Shown here piece after piece: positions 1-8,310 of a DNA stretch of 64,000 nucleotides; the stretch's first letter is position 1; the number at the start of each line of letters is the position of its first letter. The notes below the pieces were generated by a model. That model had not been told where the DNA came from. It searched no databases and was given only the letters and a program-made list of their open reading frames with translations. Origin of the DNA: Methanoculleus methanifontis (GTDB lineage Archaea > Halobacteriota > Methanomicrobia > Methanomicrobiales > Methanoculleaceae); NCBI RefSeq assembly GCF_030464365.1, contig NZ_VCYI01000006.1, positions 88,262-152,261 of the forward strand. The letters are read 5' to 3'. The translations under genes were made by a program, and so were the position numbers.

Positions 1-1005
1 ATCGTCGGCCGATTCACCGCGTTCCTCGCGCTCGCCGATCGGGAGATGCTCCGGCTCCTCGAGGATCCGGGTGCAGCCGTCTCCGACCGGTTCGCCGACC
101 TCTGCGCAGCCCTCCTCGCCGACGAATCTCTTATGGAGGAGGCGGGCGGACAGTTCCTGACCATCTTCCCCTCGGTGGAGGACGAGCGGTTTGCCCACCA
201 CTACCGGGCACTCCATGACGTCCGGCAGACGATCTATGCCGCCGCCGCACGGGGCGGCGGCGAGGCCCTCCTTCGTGTTTACCGGCAGGCGGCAAACGCG
301 TCCCCCGCCGCGCCAGGCAGCCTGGAGGAAGAGGCCGCGGCGATCCGGCGCCGGCAGCGCAAAAACGCCTGCCTTTCGATCCTCGCGACCCGGGACACCC
401 CCGAGATTCACCGGCTGCTCCTTCGCCAGTTCCAGGAAGCAACGGCCGCAACCGACCGGCTCACCGCGTTTTCGCTGATCCTCGAAAGCAGCGCTCCGGA
501 ACGGCAGGAGATCCTCGAATCGTTCGCGGTAGAGTCAGCAAAGAGCCCCGTCGCGTGGGAATCCTTCCTCGCCGCCGTCGCCGGAAGCGACTGCGACGAC
601 CTCGTCCCCATTCTGGAGCGGATCGAGTCCTCGCCCACCTTCGTATCCGAGCAGGCCGACCAGCAGCGGGCGCTCTATGGGCGGTTCGCGCTGAACAGGA
701 AACGGTCGCTCGAGACCGAGGAAGGGCGGGCCTACCTTACTGAGGTGCTCCGGCGGCTCGCCCCGGTCAACGAGTACAGCACCGTCCGGGCTCTCGATGC
801 GTTTGCATTCATCGATGCAATGGAGCCCCGCCACCGGGTTCCGGCGGTCGCGGTGCTCGCGGATCTCCTTGCCGGCCTCGATCCCGGTGCGCAACCCGCG
901 GTCTACAACAACGCCCGGCGCTTCCTCCTCGGCGCCCCGGAGGCAGTCCGGGCCTACGAGGTGGAGCACGGAACGATCCCGGCCCTCGGGGGGTCCAACT
1001 CCTGA
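1..1005 (+). CDS. pepN: Aminopeptidase N (M1 family), C-terminal part
   Basis: The reading frame is open from the first base, so the gene starts outside the window. Only the C-terminal helical domain is present; the zinc-binding HExxH catalytic domain is not seen. The assignment comes from similarity I recognise to the C-terminal repeat domain of bacterial PepN: a block around LRQFQEATAATDRLTA followed by a segment containing EEGRAYLTEVLRRLAPVN, which matches the PepN pattern of an acidic residue, GY-FL-E-L--L, then NP-VA-RL. The family removes N-terminal residues from peptides in the cytoplasm. The gene is followed by a repeat region and then a convergent MBL hydrolase gene. No database search was done; a helical-repeat protein of another family is the alternative. 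Confidence 0.72.
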   Translation: MVGRFTAFLALADREMLRLLEDPGAAVSDRFADLCAALLADESLMEEAGGQFLTIFPSVEDERFAHHYRALHDVRQTIYAAAARGGGEALLRVYRQAANASPAAPGSLEEEAAAIRRRQRKNACLSILATRDTPEIHRLLLRQFQEATAATDRLTAFSLILESSAPERQEILESFAVESAKSPVAWESFLAAVAGSDCDDLVPILERIESSPTFVSEQADQQRALYGRFALNRKRSLETEEGRAYLTEVLRRLAPVNEYSTVRALDAFAFIDAMEPRHRVPAVAVLADLLAGLDPGAQPAVYNNARRFLLGAPEAVRAYEVEHGTIPALGGSNS

Positions 1006-1092
1006 AATCACTTCAAAACCCTCAAGACGGGGAGGGAGAGCCGTTCGCAATGGCAGGTGCAACCCGGAGCATAGGAGCGTGTTGATACATCC

Positions 1093-1219
1093 CTTCGCGG
1101 CTTCGCGCTCTTCGCGTGAGGCCTATTTGCCATCCCGATGACAACCTCGCGCGAAGCCGCGAAGAGCGCGAAGTTCGGTATGTCGCTGAGAGGAACTCCT
1201 CTTCGCATCTTCGCGTGAG
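1093..1219. repeat. CGCGAAG-type dispersed inverted repeat, copy 1
   Basis: This fills the roughly 300-base gap between the aminopeptidase and MBL genes. The left arm (1093-1120) is built of CTTCGCG modules ending in TTCGCGTGAG. The right arm (1146-1173) is nearly its reverse complement, but with two internal modules (CCGCGAAG and AGCGCGAAG) in swapped order. A third half-copy, CTTCGCATCTTCGCGTGAG, lies at 1201-1219. The same modules recur at 44512-44870 and 49981-49999. No coding gene is supported here. Confidence 0.75.
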
Positions 1220-1307
1220 CCAGTAATGCATGGATCATTGGGAGGGGATTCGATCTCAGGAAAAAGGCGTCTACAGATACCGGCCCTCCGGGAACCCGCC
1301 CCCTGAC

Positions 1308-2147
1308 TCACCCGAACTCCAGGTGCAGCCCGACGCCGGTCTCCCGGACGTCCGCTACCCCTGCAAGGGCAATCTTCGCCGCGAGGTCGGTGCAGTGGCA
1401 GGGGTGGAGAGCAGCCGGTCGCACCTCCGCGAAATAGTCGAGGATACCCTCTATCTGCTCCGGCGGCGCATCGAGGAGATGAAACCCGCCGATGACGTCG
1501 GCAATCCGGTCTTCGTCGCAGACCTCCCGGGCCTGCTCGACGATCGAACAGATCCCTGAGTGAGAACAGCCGGTTATGACAACGAGCCCCTCCTCGGTCT
1601 TGCAGGCGAGCGCGGTATCGTCAGGGACGGTGTCGTCCCGGATACCGTCCGGCGTGTAGATGTAGCCGCACGGGGGCGCCTTCTCGAACTCAAACCGCCG
1701 CTCGATCTCGCCCAGGAAGACCAGGTTCTCGGTCAGCCAGAGAGGGGGCGCGGTCAGGAGAACGTTCCCGTGCCGGAAGAGTTCCTCGACCGAGAGATGG
1801 CACCCGATCTCCCCGACGCCGTCGCAGCTCCGGGTGAGGAACGCATCCGGATGGGCAATGAACGTGGGTTCGACACGTTCATGGCCTTCGAGGATAGCCT
1901 CGGTATGGAGCCGGATGAGAGCGTCGAGGCCCCAGGTGTGGTCGAGGTGGCCGTGGGAGATGACGACGTCATCAACACGGAGAAGGTCGATCCCCATCTT
2001 CCGGGCATTGGTGACGAAGATGTCCGAGTAGCCTGCGTCGAAGAGAACTTGGGTTCCACCGTCCTCGATGTAAATAGAGAGCCCGGGTTCCGCGAGGAAG
2101 TAGCGGTCGGTGAGGGTGGCGTTATCCACGAGGACGGTCAACCTCAT
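1308..2147 (-). CDS. MBL-fold metallo-hydrolase
   Basis: A 279-residue metallo-beta-lactamase-fold protein. The zinc-binding signature SHGHLDHTWG lies about residues 65-74, and a second motif GCSHSGI lies near residues 193-199, followed by GGFHLL and a late PCHCTD. This pattern is typical of archaeal hydrolases annotated near the dihydropterin-ribofuranosyl-aminobenzene phosphate synthase group of methanopterin biosynthesis, but the substrate cannot be read from sequence. The ATG at 2147 is preferred over the GTG at 2156 because GGAGG sits 8 bases upstream of it. The gene is convergent with the aminopeptidase and divergent from the gene at 2314. Confidence 0.82.
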   Translation of the reverse strand: MRLTVLVDNATLTDRYFLAEPGLSIYIEDGGTQVLFDAGYSDIFVTNARKMGIDLLRVDDVVISHGHLDHTWGLDALIRLHTEAILEGHERVEPTFIAHPDAFLTRSCDGVGEIGCHLSVEELFRHGNVLLTAPPLWLTENLVFLGEIERRFEFEKAPPCGYIYTPDGIRDDTVPDDTALACKTEEGLVVITGCSHSGICSIVEQAREVCDEDRIADVIGGFHLLDAPPEQIEGILDYFAEVRPAALHPCHCTDLAAKIALAGVADVRETGVGLHLEFG

Positions 2148-2313
2148 GTGCGGCACCTCCGGCAGGTAGCCGCGAAAGGGATCATCCGGGGCGCTGCTTC
2201 GGCCGCAAACGAATCCATGCAGATACTGGGGACTCCGCGATTAAGAAAGTATCCTGCGGCTGCCGAAGAAAAGAAGCCTCTCCCCGCGAAACGCTATGAA
2301 GGAGGAGTACGTG

Positions 2314-2703
2314 ATGGAATCAGGTTATGAGACCTTCTTCCCCGGAGAACCGGCGGAACTCAAACGGGTCGGCCTCGCAGCCGGGATGCAACTCGGGCTC
2401 GATCGCCTGAAAGACCTGCAGGAACACCGCGATGTTGAGGTCATCCTCTACTTCGACGAAGACCTCGCCCGGAACTCGACGCTTGACGCCGACTATGCGG
2501 ACTTCTGGATCGTCCCGGTGCAGGCCCGGCCGTTCATGCCGCTCACGGTCTTTTTTCGGACGATCGCGGAGTGGGATCCGGAGTTTTCGGAGTGCATGCA
2601 CCGGGAGCCCCCGACAGTCGAGGTTCTCGAAACCGGGACGCTCAACCGCTACTCGGGGTGCGTCGCCTGCACACGGCCGTACGTGAAGGCACTGCTGCTG
2701 TAG
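2314..2703 (+). CDS. Uncharacterised 129-residue protein
   Basis: I do not recognise the family. The ATG at 2314 is chosen over 2296 because a GGAGG at 2301-2305 lies 8 bases upstream of it. The protein is acidic and soluble, with no signal peptide or membrane segment. It has an aromatic, proline-rich centre (VQARPFMPLTVFFRTIAEW) and ends with a CxxC pair in SGCVACTRPYVK, which could bind metal or form a redox pair. It is followed within 10 bases by the end of a convergent gene. Codon use matches the neighbouring chromosomal genes, so it is probably real. Confidence 0.68.
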   Translation: MESGYETFFPGEPAELKRVGLAAGMQLGLDRLKDLQEHRDVEVILYFDEDLARNSTLDADYADFWIVPVQARPFMPLTVFFRTIAEWDPEFSECMHREPPTVEVLETGTLNRYSGCVACTRPYVKALLL

Positions 2704-2710
2704 CCCCGGA

Positions 2711-3376
2711 CTACCGGCGGGCCGCCGTCCCGCCGCGCCCCCCGTGTGCCCGAAGACCGAGATCGAACGTTGCAAGAACCCGGTGGCAGGTGCAATGGCT
2801 CCCAAGGTGACAGAGAGCAGCCTTCGTCACCTCGAACCGGACGGGAAAGTCGATCCCGGGGATGATCTCCGGGAGGTCGCCGAACCCGAGCGTGATGTGC
2901 GGCGAGTAGCGTTCGTACGCGGAAGTCTTCGGGAACCGCAGGAGACAGTCGACGGACGGCGCGGACGCTTCCCCGGAGAACATCGAAGGCCCCGCCGGGG
3001 GTGCCTGATACGGCTTTACCTCGTTCATCACGGTCTTGTGAAAGAGTTGGAGGATCTCCGCCTTGAGGATGTGGAACGTGGAGACGGTCTCACCCGCGTT
3101 TTTACGGTGTTTTGCAACGGCGTCGATCGTCAGGGACATTGGGGAGCAGCGCCGCGTAATTTGCTCAATCTTCGCGGCGATATCCGTAATATCCCTGCGC
3201 TTTGCCGGGAACATCGCGACCGATATATGCGGGAGGCAACCCTCCCTGTCGAGGCGTATCCCTCCATCCGGGTTGCCGGCGAGCAGTGTCCGGTTCGCAC
3301 CGATCGCTATATCCATGATCGGGCCGGGCGGAAGGAAGACAACATCAACGGCGATCGTTTCGGGAAGTTCATGCAT
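2711..3376 (-). CDS. 2H (LigT-like) phosphoesterase family protein
   Basis: A 221-residue protein with two His-x-Thr/Ser motifs in the expected spacing for the 2H phosphoesterase superfamily: PHISVAMFP near residue 50 and SPHITLGFG near residue 160. Family members act on cyclic phosphodiester ends of RNA or nucleotides (RNA 2',3'-cyclic phosphodiesterase, 2'-5' ligase). The exact substrate here is unknown. The C-terminal tail is Arg/Gly-rich. No strong ribosome binding site precedes the ATG at 3376, so the start is less certain than the family. Confidence 0.75.
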   Translation of the reverse strand: MHELPETIAVDVVFLPPGPIMDIAIGANRTLLAGNPDGGIRLDREGCLPHISVAMFPAKRRDITDIAAKIEQITRRCSPMSLTIDAVAKHRKNAGETVSTFHILKAEILQLFHKTVMNEVKPYQAPPAGPSMFSGEASAPSVDCLLRFPKTSAYERYSPHITLGFGDLPEIIPGIDFPVRFEVTKAALCHLGSHCTCHRVLATFDLGLRAHGGRGGTAARR

Positions 3377-3466
3377 GGTGCCGAAGAGAGCGGTAGGGTA
3401 AAAAGCGTTTTCCCACCGGAATTTACTCCCCGCCGCCTAGCGCCTGCAGGCTCGCCACGGCCGCTA

Positions 3467-3667
3467 TCACCACCTTACACCGAAGATTGGCTCCTCCTCG
3501 ACGAGGTTCGTGATCCTTCGGACGCTCGCTTCCATTGGCATATCTTTTCCGCTGCAAAGCCCGAATTTGAGTTGTTCCAGGCCTGCAGCCACCGAGTCGT
3601 CCTTCGAACGAACGCCGCTTACCGTCACCTGAAACGTCAGCGTCACCAGCCATTGGGTCGTCTCCAT
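3467..3667 (-). CDS. Small hypothetical protein (66 aa)
   Basis: A short ORF whose ATG is preceded immediately by a purine-rich GAGGGGGGAGAG ribosome binding site. The protein begins METTQWLVTLTFQVTV, suggesting a beta strand, then a helical middle with VAAGLEQLKFGLCSGKDM, and ends in GVRW. I do not recognise a family. It lies 90 bases upstream of the 2H phosphoesterase gene on the same strand and could be its operon partner. Reality is supported by the binding site and the plausible amphipathic pattern only. Confidence 0.55.
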   Translation of the reverse strand: METTQWLVTLTFQVTVSGVRSKDDSVAAGLEQLKFGLCSGKDMPMEASVRRITNLVEEEPIFGVRW

Positions 3668-3912
3668 CTCTCCCCCCTCACAATGTGGACGGAGTATACC
3701 GTCGCCGGGTCATAAAGGCAGCTCACGACCGGGGAGGTTGTATGTCGGATATCCCTTGCGGCGAGAATGGCGAAAAATGGTGGACTGATGAGTGAGAACG
3801 GAGAGCAGCACGGCGTTATGAGAACGTACAGAGAGGTGTTAAGCGTTGCATCACGAATGGAGGTATCGTTGCAGTCACGCATTCTGTCCGTACCGGCTCA
3901 CCCGCATCCCGA

Positions 3913-3928
3913 GCACAATATATTGTGC
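3913..3928. promoter_or_regulatory. 16-bp perfect palindrome
   Basis: GCACAATATATTGTGC is its own reverse complement. It is followed by an A-rich run and lies about 75 bases upstream of the TATA box at 4004. The stretch 3668-4061 has no supported gene and holds this palindrome and the promoter. An operator for the secreted protein/ABC operon is a reasonable guess, but no regulator is identified. Confidence 0.5.
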
Positions 3929-4003
3929 AGGCAATAAAAATGTTTTCGCGATACCCGGCGTAACGCACCACCCTGAACAGGCGGGAGCAGCCATGCACAA
4001 CGA

Positions 4004-4014
4004 TTATATATAAA
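4004..4014 (+). promoter_or_regulatory. TATA box for the secreted protein/ABC operon
   Basis: TTATATATAAA is a strong archaeal TATA element. Transcription would start near 4035, about 27 bases before the ATG at 4062. Confidence 0.65.
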
Positions 4015-4061
4015 CACCAGGGACTCCAGGACTCCGACGATCTGTCCGGGAGAGATGGGGG

Positions 4062-5339
4062 ATGATCCAGGTATCCACGGCTGCGCCCCAGAGGTGCATA
4101 AAAAGGCAAACGAGCGGTTGCTTCACAGGCGCACTCATTCTCATCCTGGTGCTCATCCCGGCAGCGGCGTCCGCTGCCGCTCCATCGGTGATGGTCTCCA
4201 ACTACACCGTCACCCCTGCTGTCCTGATGCCCGGCGACGAGGGGACGATCACCGTGGTGCTCACGAGCACGGCCCTGCCGGCCACGGGATCGCCGCTCAG
4301 CATCCGGCTCGACCCCGGCACCGGGGAGATGAACACCTCTCCGGAGACGGAGGAGAACGCCTACATCGAGAATGTGCTCCTGCACAGTACGGACGTCGAG
4401 GTCATGAGCGGAAGTTTCCAGGATATCGGCGAGATCGGCCCCGGCCAATCCTTCCCGCTCACGTTCCGGATTCGCGCCCCGGGCGAAGAGGGGATCTACT
4501 TCCCGGAGGTCTGGGTCAGCGTGCGGGACGGCGCCAACGTACGGTATCCCGTACCGGTGAACGTCAACTCCGCACACGCCCTGATCAAGAGGCCCGCGCT
4601 CCGGGTGGAGAGAACCGTCCCGGCGTCCGTTGACCCGGGCGAGCCCTTCAACGTCACGTTGACCATCCATAACGATGGCCAGGCCACCGCAAGTGACATC
4701 TCCGTCGGCGTCAACGCGACCTCCGGCGGGATCGCGCCGCGGAACTCGGAGAACTACTACATCCCCGAGATCGAGGCGGGGAAAAACGCCGTCCTGAACC
4801 TGGCCTTCGAGACCGATACAAGCGCACCGCTCGGGCTTACCCCGATCCTCGTCACCGTCGACTACCGGGGCGCCGATCTCGCGCCGTCCAGGCAGATCGC
4901 GACGATCGGGATCCCCGTCGTCGGCAGCGCCGAGATGGGCGTCGCCTCCATCAGAACCGAGCCCGCCCGGATAACCGCCGGGGACACGGTCGACCTGACG
5001 ATCCGGCTGGAGAACACCGGGACGGCGGACGCGGAGTCGGTCAGGGCGACGATCGAGGATCTCGCTCTCCCGGGCTCAAAAGAGGCGTTCCTCGGGACGA
5101 TCGAGCCGGGGAACGACGGCCCCGCCATCTTCTCCCTTGATGCCGACGAGGCGGGGGAGTTCGGCTACACCCTCGTCGTCCGGTATACCGACGACTACGG
5201 TGAACATACGGTCAGGCAGGCCCTGCAGGTCGTCGTTACCGGACAGAGCCCGGTCCCGATGATCGCAGCCGCGGTAGCCGTTCTCATCGTCGCCGCCGCG
5301 ATCGCGATCTACTGGTACCGGCGACGAAAGGAGGAGTGA
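4062..5339 (+). CDS. Secreted, membrane-anchored CARDB-like protein
   Basis: A 425-residue exported protein. It has an N-terminal signal segment (about residues 22-38, ending AAASAAA), a long extracellular part made of repeated beta-rich Ig-like modules with the PGEPFNVTLTIHNDGQATA and AGDTVDLTIRLENTGTADA pattern typical of CARDB/NEW1-type adhesion-like domains, and a C-terminal membrane helix (MIAAAVAVLIVAAAIAIYW) followed by RRRK. It is followed directly by a MacB-type permease and an ATPase, an arrangement common in methanogens. It probably acts as the surface component of that transporter. The substrate is unknown. Confidence 0.8.
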   Translation: MIQVSTAAPQRCIKRQTSGCFTGALILILVLIPAAASAAAPSVMVSNYTVTPAVLMPGDEGTITVVLTSTALPATGSPLSIRLDPGTGEMNTSPETEENAYIENVLLHSTDVEVMSGSFQDIGEIGPGQSFPLTFRIRAPGEEGIYFPEVWVSVRDGANVRYPVPVNVNSAHALIKRPALRVERTVPASVDPGEPFNVTLTIHNDGQATASDISVGVNATSGGIAPRNSENYYIPEIEAGKNAVLNLAFETDTSAPLGLTPILVTVDYRGADLAPSRQIATIGIPVVGSAEMGVASIRTEPARITAGDTVDLTIRLENTGTADAESVRATIEDLALPGSKEAFLGTIEPGNDGPAIFSLDADEAGEFGYTLVVRYTDDYGEHTVRQALQVVVTGQSPVPMIAAAVAVLIVAAAIAIYWYRRRKEE

Positions 5340-5344
5340 CCGCG

Positions 5345-6547
5345 GTGCTTTCAGGCCTCAAGGTCTCCGCGTTCCTGGCGTGGAAGTCGATCCAGCGCGG
5401 GAGCAGGGGGACGCTCGCCCTCACCATCATGATCATCGCCCTCATCTTCGTGAACCTGGTCTTCCTTCCCTCCATCATCTCCGGGGTCGTCGTGACCTTC
5501 GATACCCAGTCAATCGACTTCGACGTCGGAAACCTGGTCATCGAGCCCCGGGAAGGCAACCAGTACATCGACGACGTGGACAGCCTCCAGAGGAAGGTCG
5601 AGCAGATCCCGGGAATCACAGGCACGTCGCCCCGCATAACCGCCGGGGCAACGTTCTTTTACCGGGGCCACAACGCCGCGAGCACGCTCTACGGCATAAA
5701 TCCAGAGGGCGAGCGATCGGTGACCAGGATCGCCGAATACATGACCGCGGGAGAGTTCCTCTCGGGCGGCGATACCGGTGCGATCATCATCGGCGCGACC
5801 CTCGCGGGGATGGAAGGGGAGGAAGAGGGAGGTCTCCCTTCACTCCAGGGGGTCGATGTCGGCGATTCGATCAAGGTGGCCTACCCGAACGGCGAGACGC
5901 GGACCTACCGGGTGAAGGGGATCTTCGAGACCCAGTCCTTCGGCGTCGATACGGCGGCGTTCGTCACCACCCGCGAGATGAGCGAGGTGCTCGGACTCGA
6001 CAACCAGGCGTCTGCGATCCTGGTCAAGACCGCGGTCAACGGCAGGGAGGAGGAATACAAGAGGGAGATCCTCTCCTACGGCATCCAGGAGGATGTCCTG
6101 ACGTTCCGGGAGAAGTCGGGAGGGTTCGTCGAGCAGGCGATCCAGAGTTTCAACATCATCAACGCCATCTCGACGCTCGTCAGCCTGATCATCGCCATCG
6201 TGGTGGTCTTCATCGTGATCTTCATCAACACCGTGAACCGGCGGCGCCAGATCGGGATCTTGAAAGCAATCGGGATCGACCAGCAGATCATCATCAACTC
6301 CTACGTCCTCCAGGTGCTCTTCATCACCGCCGTCGGGGCGCTCGTCGGGATCGGGCTGAACACCGGGGTGACGACCTACCTGACTGCCTACCCGCTCGTC
6401 TTCCCCGGCGGCCCGGTCTACCCGGACGTGGAGGCGTCGGCCATCCTCCGGAGCATCGCGAGCCTCTTTGGAGTCTCGGTGGTGGCGGGTTACATCCCGG
6501 CATGGCGGATCGCGCGGGAGGATATCCTCACCGCAATCAGGGGGTGA
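5345..6547 (+). CDS. MacB/FtsX-type ABC transporter permease
   Basis: About 400 residues, with one N-terminal membrane helix (LALTIMIIALIFVNLVFLP), a large extracytoplasmic domain of about 230 residues, and three C-terminal helices including the conserved FtsX-type segment around NRRRQIGILKAIG. This topology is that of MacB/LolE permeases, which work as mechanotransmitters rather than classic importers. The GTG at 5345 is preferred; a GTG at 5336 overlaps the upstream stop but sits directly on the GGAGG site at 5331. It is translationally coupled to the genes on both sides. Confidence 0.85.
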   Translation: MLSGLKVSAFLAWKSIQRGSRGTLALTIMIIALIFVNLVFLPSIISGVVVTFDTQSIDFDVGNLVIEPREGNQYIDDVDSLQRKVEQIPGITGTSPRITAGATFFYRGHNAASTLYGINPEGERSVTRIAEYMTAGEFLSGGDTGAIIIGATLAGMEGEEEGGLPSLQGVDVGDSIKVAYPNGETRTYRVKGIFETQSFGVDTAAFVTTREMSEVLGLDNQASAILVKTAVNGREEEYKREILSYGIQEDVLTFREKSGGFVEQAIQSFNIINAISTLVSLIIAIVVVFIVIFINTVNRRRQIGILKAIGIDQQIIINSYVLQVLFITAVGALVGIGLNTGVTTYLTAYPLVFPGGPVYPDVEASAILRSIASLFGVSVVAGYIPAWRIAREDILTAIRG

Positions 6548-6551
6548 AGGA

Positions 6552-7250
6552 ATGATCGTCGCAAAAGACCTCATGAGGGTCTACACGATGGGGAGGGTGG
6601 AAGTCCGGGCCCTCGCGGGCGTCTCGCTCGAGGTCGCGAAAGGCGAATTCGTCGGGATCATGGGGGCGAGCGGCAGCGGCAAATCGACGCTCCTCCATAT
6701 CCTCGGGCTTCTCGACCGCCCCACCTCCGGTTCGGTCACGATCGACGGGACGGATGTCCTGTCCCTCTCCGACCGTCGGCGAACCCTCTTTCGGCTGAAC
6801 CGGCTCGGCTACGTCTTCCAGGACTACGCGCTCATCGGGGAACTCACGGCGCTCGAGAACGTCTACTTAACCTCGCTCGTCCGGGGCGCATCGAAGGACG
6901 AGTACCTCGAACGCAGCGCCGATATCCTCCGCCGGGTAGGCCTCGGTGATCGGATGGATCACCGGCAGAGCGAACTCTCCGGCGGCGAGCAGCAGCGTGT
7001 CGCGATAGCCCGGGCGCTCGTGAACAATCCGAGCATCCTGCTCGCCGACGAACCCTGCGCGAACCTGGACAGCCAGACCTCGAAGAGTATCCTCGACCTC
7101 TTTGCACGGTTAAACGAGGAACTTGACCAGACGATCGTGATGGTCTCGCACGAGGACTGGCACAAAGAGTACTTCTGCCGGATCGTCACCCTGCGGGACG
7201 GACTGATCGAGGAAATGGTGGAGTGCAGGAGGGGCCAGAACCCTCCATAA
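6552..7250 (+). CDS. ABC transporter ATP-binding protein (MacB/LolD type)
   Basis: A 232-residue ATPase with Walker A GASGSGKST, signature LSGGEQQRVAIARAL, Walker B ILLADEPCANLD and a switch His in VSHED. The start is the ATG at 6552, five bases after the permease stop. It powers the MacB-type permease encoded just upstream; the three genes form one operon. Family members drive export or mechanical work at the membrane. What this one acts on is not visible. Confidence 0.88.
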   Translation: MIVAKDLMRVYTMGRVEVRALAGVSLEVAKGEFVGIMGASGSGKSTLLHILGLLDRPTSGSVTIDGTDVLSLSDRRRTLFRLNRLGYVFQDYALIGELTALENVYLTSLVRGASKDEYLERSADILRRVGLGDRMDHRQSELSGGEQQRVAIARALVNNPSILLADEPCANLDSQTSKSILDLFARLNEELDQTIVMVSHEDWHKEYFCRIVTLRDGLIEEMVECRRGQNPP

Positions 7251-7330
7251 CGTGAGCGGCCCGGCACCAGCCCCCGAATACGAGGATGCGTCCAGCCTCA
7301 CGGGTCAGGCTGAAAAAAACGGCACCGATA

Positions 7331-7340
7331 TTTTTATATC
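7331..7340 (+). promoter_or_regulatory. TATA box for the DUF1059 gene
   Basis: TTTTTATATC lies about 38 bases before the ATG at 7374, predicting a short leader starting near 7362. Confidence 0.6.
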
Positions 7341-7373
7341 GAACCCAGCATACAACCCCGGCCGGTGAGAGGC

Positions 7374-7550
7374 ATGCAGGAACAGAAGTCATTCAGGTGC
7401 AAAGATCTCGGTCTTGAGTGCGAGTTCGAGGAGAAGGCGGAGAACGAGAACGAGTTGATGAAGCGGGTCGAGGGGCATGTTCAGACCGCCCACCAGATGA
7501 ACCTGGAACAGCCGGAAGTGCAGGAGAAGATCCGCAAAGCGATGAAGTGA
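7374..7550 (+). CDS. DUF1059 family small protein
   Basis: A 58-residue protein with FRCKDLGLECEFEEKAEN followed by a helix containing EGHVQTAHQM and a charged C-terminus. The Cys-(x)5-Cys start and the late HV-x5-H match the DUF1059 pattern of small predicted metal-binding proteins found widely in archaea. The ATG at 7374 is preferred over the GTG at 7365 because of the upstream GGTGA. It has its own promoter and terminator, so it is a monocistronic unit. Function is unknown. Confidence 0.75.
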   Translation: MQEQKSFRCKDLGLECEFEEKAENENELMKRVEGHVQTAHQMNLEQPEVQEKIRKAMK

Positions 7551-7567
7551 GGGAGCATCGTGCTCCC
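7551..7567 (+). terminator. Hairpin after the DUF1059 gene
   Basis: GGGAGCA, loop TCG, TGCTCCC forms a perfect 7-bp stem beginning one base after the stop codon. It is followed by a T-rich stretch (CTCTTTT). Confidence 0.6.
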
Positions 7568-7683
7568 GAAACTCTTTTCCGGATTTCGGCGTCGAACACC
7601 CCTGAAACCCTGCCACAGAGAGAACTCCGGCGCTCTCGCCGGGGGACGGCAGGTTCATCAGGGTGGACGCACCGTGACATCGT

Positions 7684-8310
7684 ATGGCGCAACATCCGCA
7701 TTCCAAAAGACACCTGCCCGAGGATGAAGCCGCCCGGCGGCGCTGGCAGCACCCCGAGTCTATCCTCGAAGGAGTCGGGCTCAAGCCCGGCTCGACCTTC
7801 ATCGACGTCGGGTGCGGGGAGGGGTTCTTCGCGCTTCCGGCTGCGCGGATGGTCGGGCCGCACGGTCGCGTCTGCGGGATCGATATCGATGCTGAGGCTC
7901 TCGACCTCCTGCAGGAGAAGGCGTTTCGCGAGGGGTTCGACAACGTCGTCCTCCATAAGGGGATGGCCGAGGAGATTGTTCTCTGCAAGGGCTGTGCAGA
8001 CATCGTCTTCTTCGGCATCGACCTCCACGACTTTGTCGACCCGGTCCAGGTGCTCCGGAACGCAAACCGGATGGTATCCGGGTCCGGCGTGATCGTCGAC
8101 GTGGACTGGAAGAAGGAGCCGCTCCCTCTCGGCCCGCCGACTGCAAAGAAGTTCAGCCTGGAGTACGCAGCGGCGTTGATGGTGGAGGCAGGGCTCCGGG
8201 TTACGGCGGTTGCGGAGTCAGGACCGTATCACTACACCGTCACGGCCGTGCCGGAGGATAAAAAAGGGGAACTAGGGGTCACTTCAGGTATCCAATGCCG
8301 CCGTAGTTGA
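7684..8310 (+). CDS. Class I SAM-dependent methyltransferase
   Basis: A 208-residue protein with SAM-binding motif I (FIDVGCGEGFFALPAA, about residues 40-55), an acidic end of strand 2 (CGIDIDAEAL) and motif IV region (DIVFFGIDLHDF). These place it in the Rossmann-like methyltransferase 11/31 group. The substrate is not predictable; relatives in methanogens include arsenite- and ubiquinone/menaquinone-type methyltransferases. Its last 32 bases overlap the convergent lipoprotein gene, so the true C-terminus is fixed by the stop at 8310. No strong ribosome binding site is visible at the ATG. Confidence 0.78.
   Translation: MAQHPHSKRHLPEDEAARRRWQHPESILEGVGLKPGSTFIDVGCGEGFFALPAARMVGPHGRVCGIDIDAEALDLLQEKAFREGFDNVVLHKGMAEEIVLCKGCADIVFFGIDLHDFVDPVQVLRNANRMVSGSGVIVDVDWKKEPLPLGPPTAKKFSLEYAAALMVEAGLRVTAVAESGPYHYTVTAVPEDKKGELGVTSGIQCRRS

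Noticed and set aside
1560..2330. 256-codon plus-strand frame over the MBL gene
   Set aside because: Opposite-strand shadow of the MBL hydrolase, which has full zinc motifs and a ribosome binding site.
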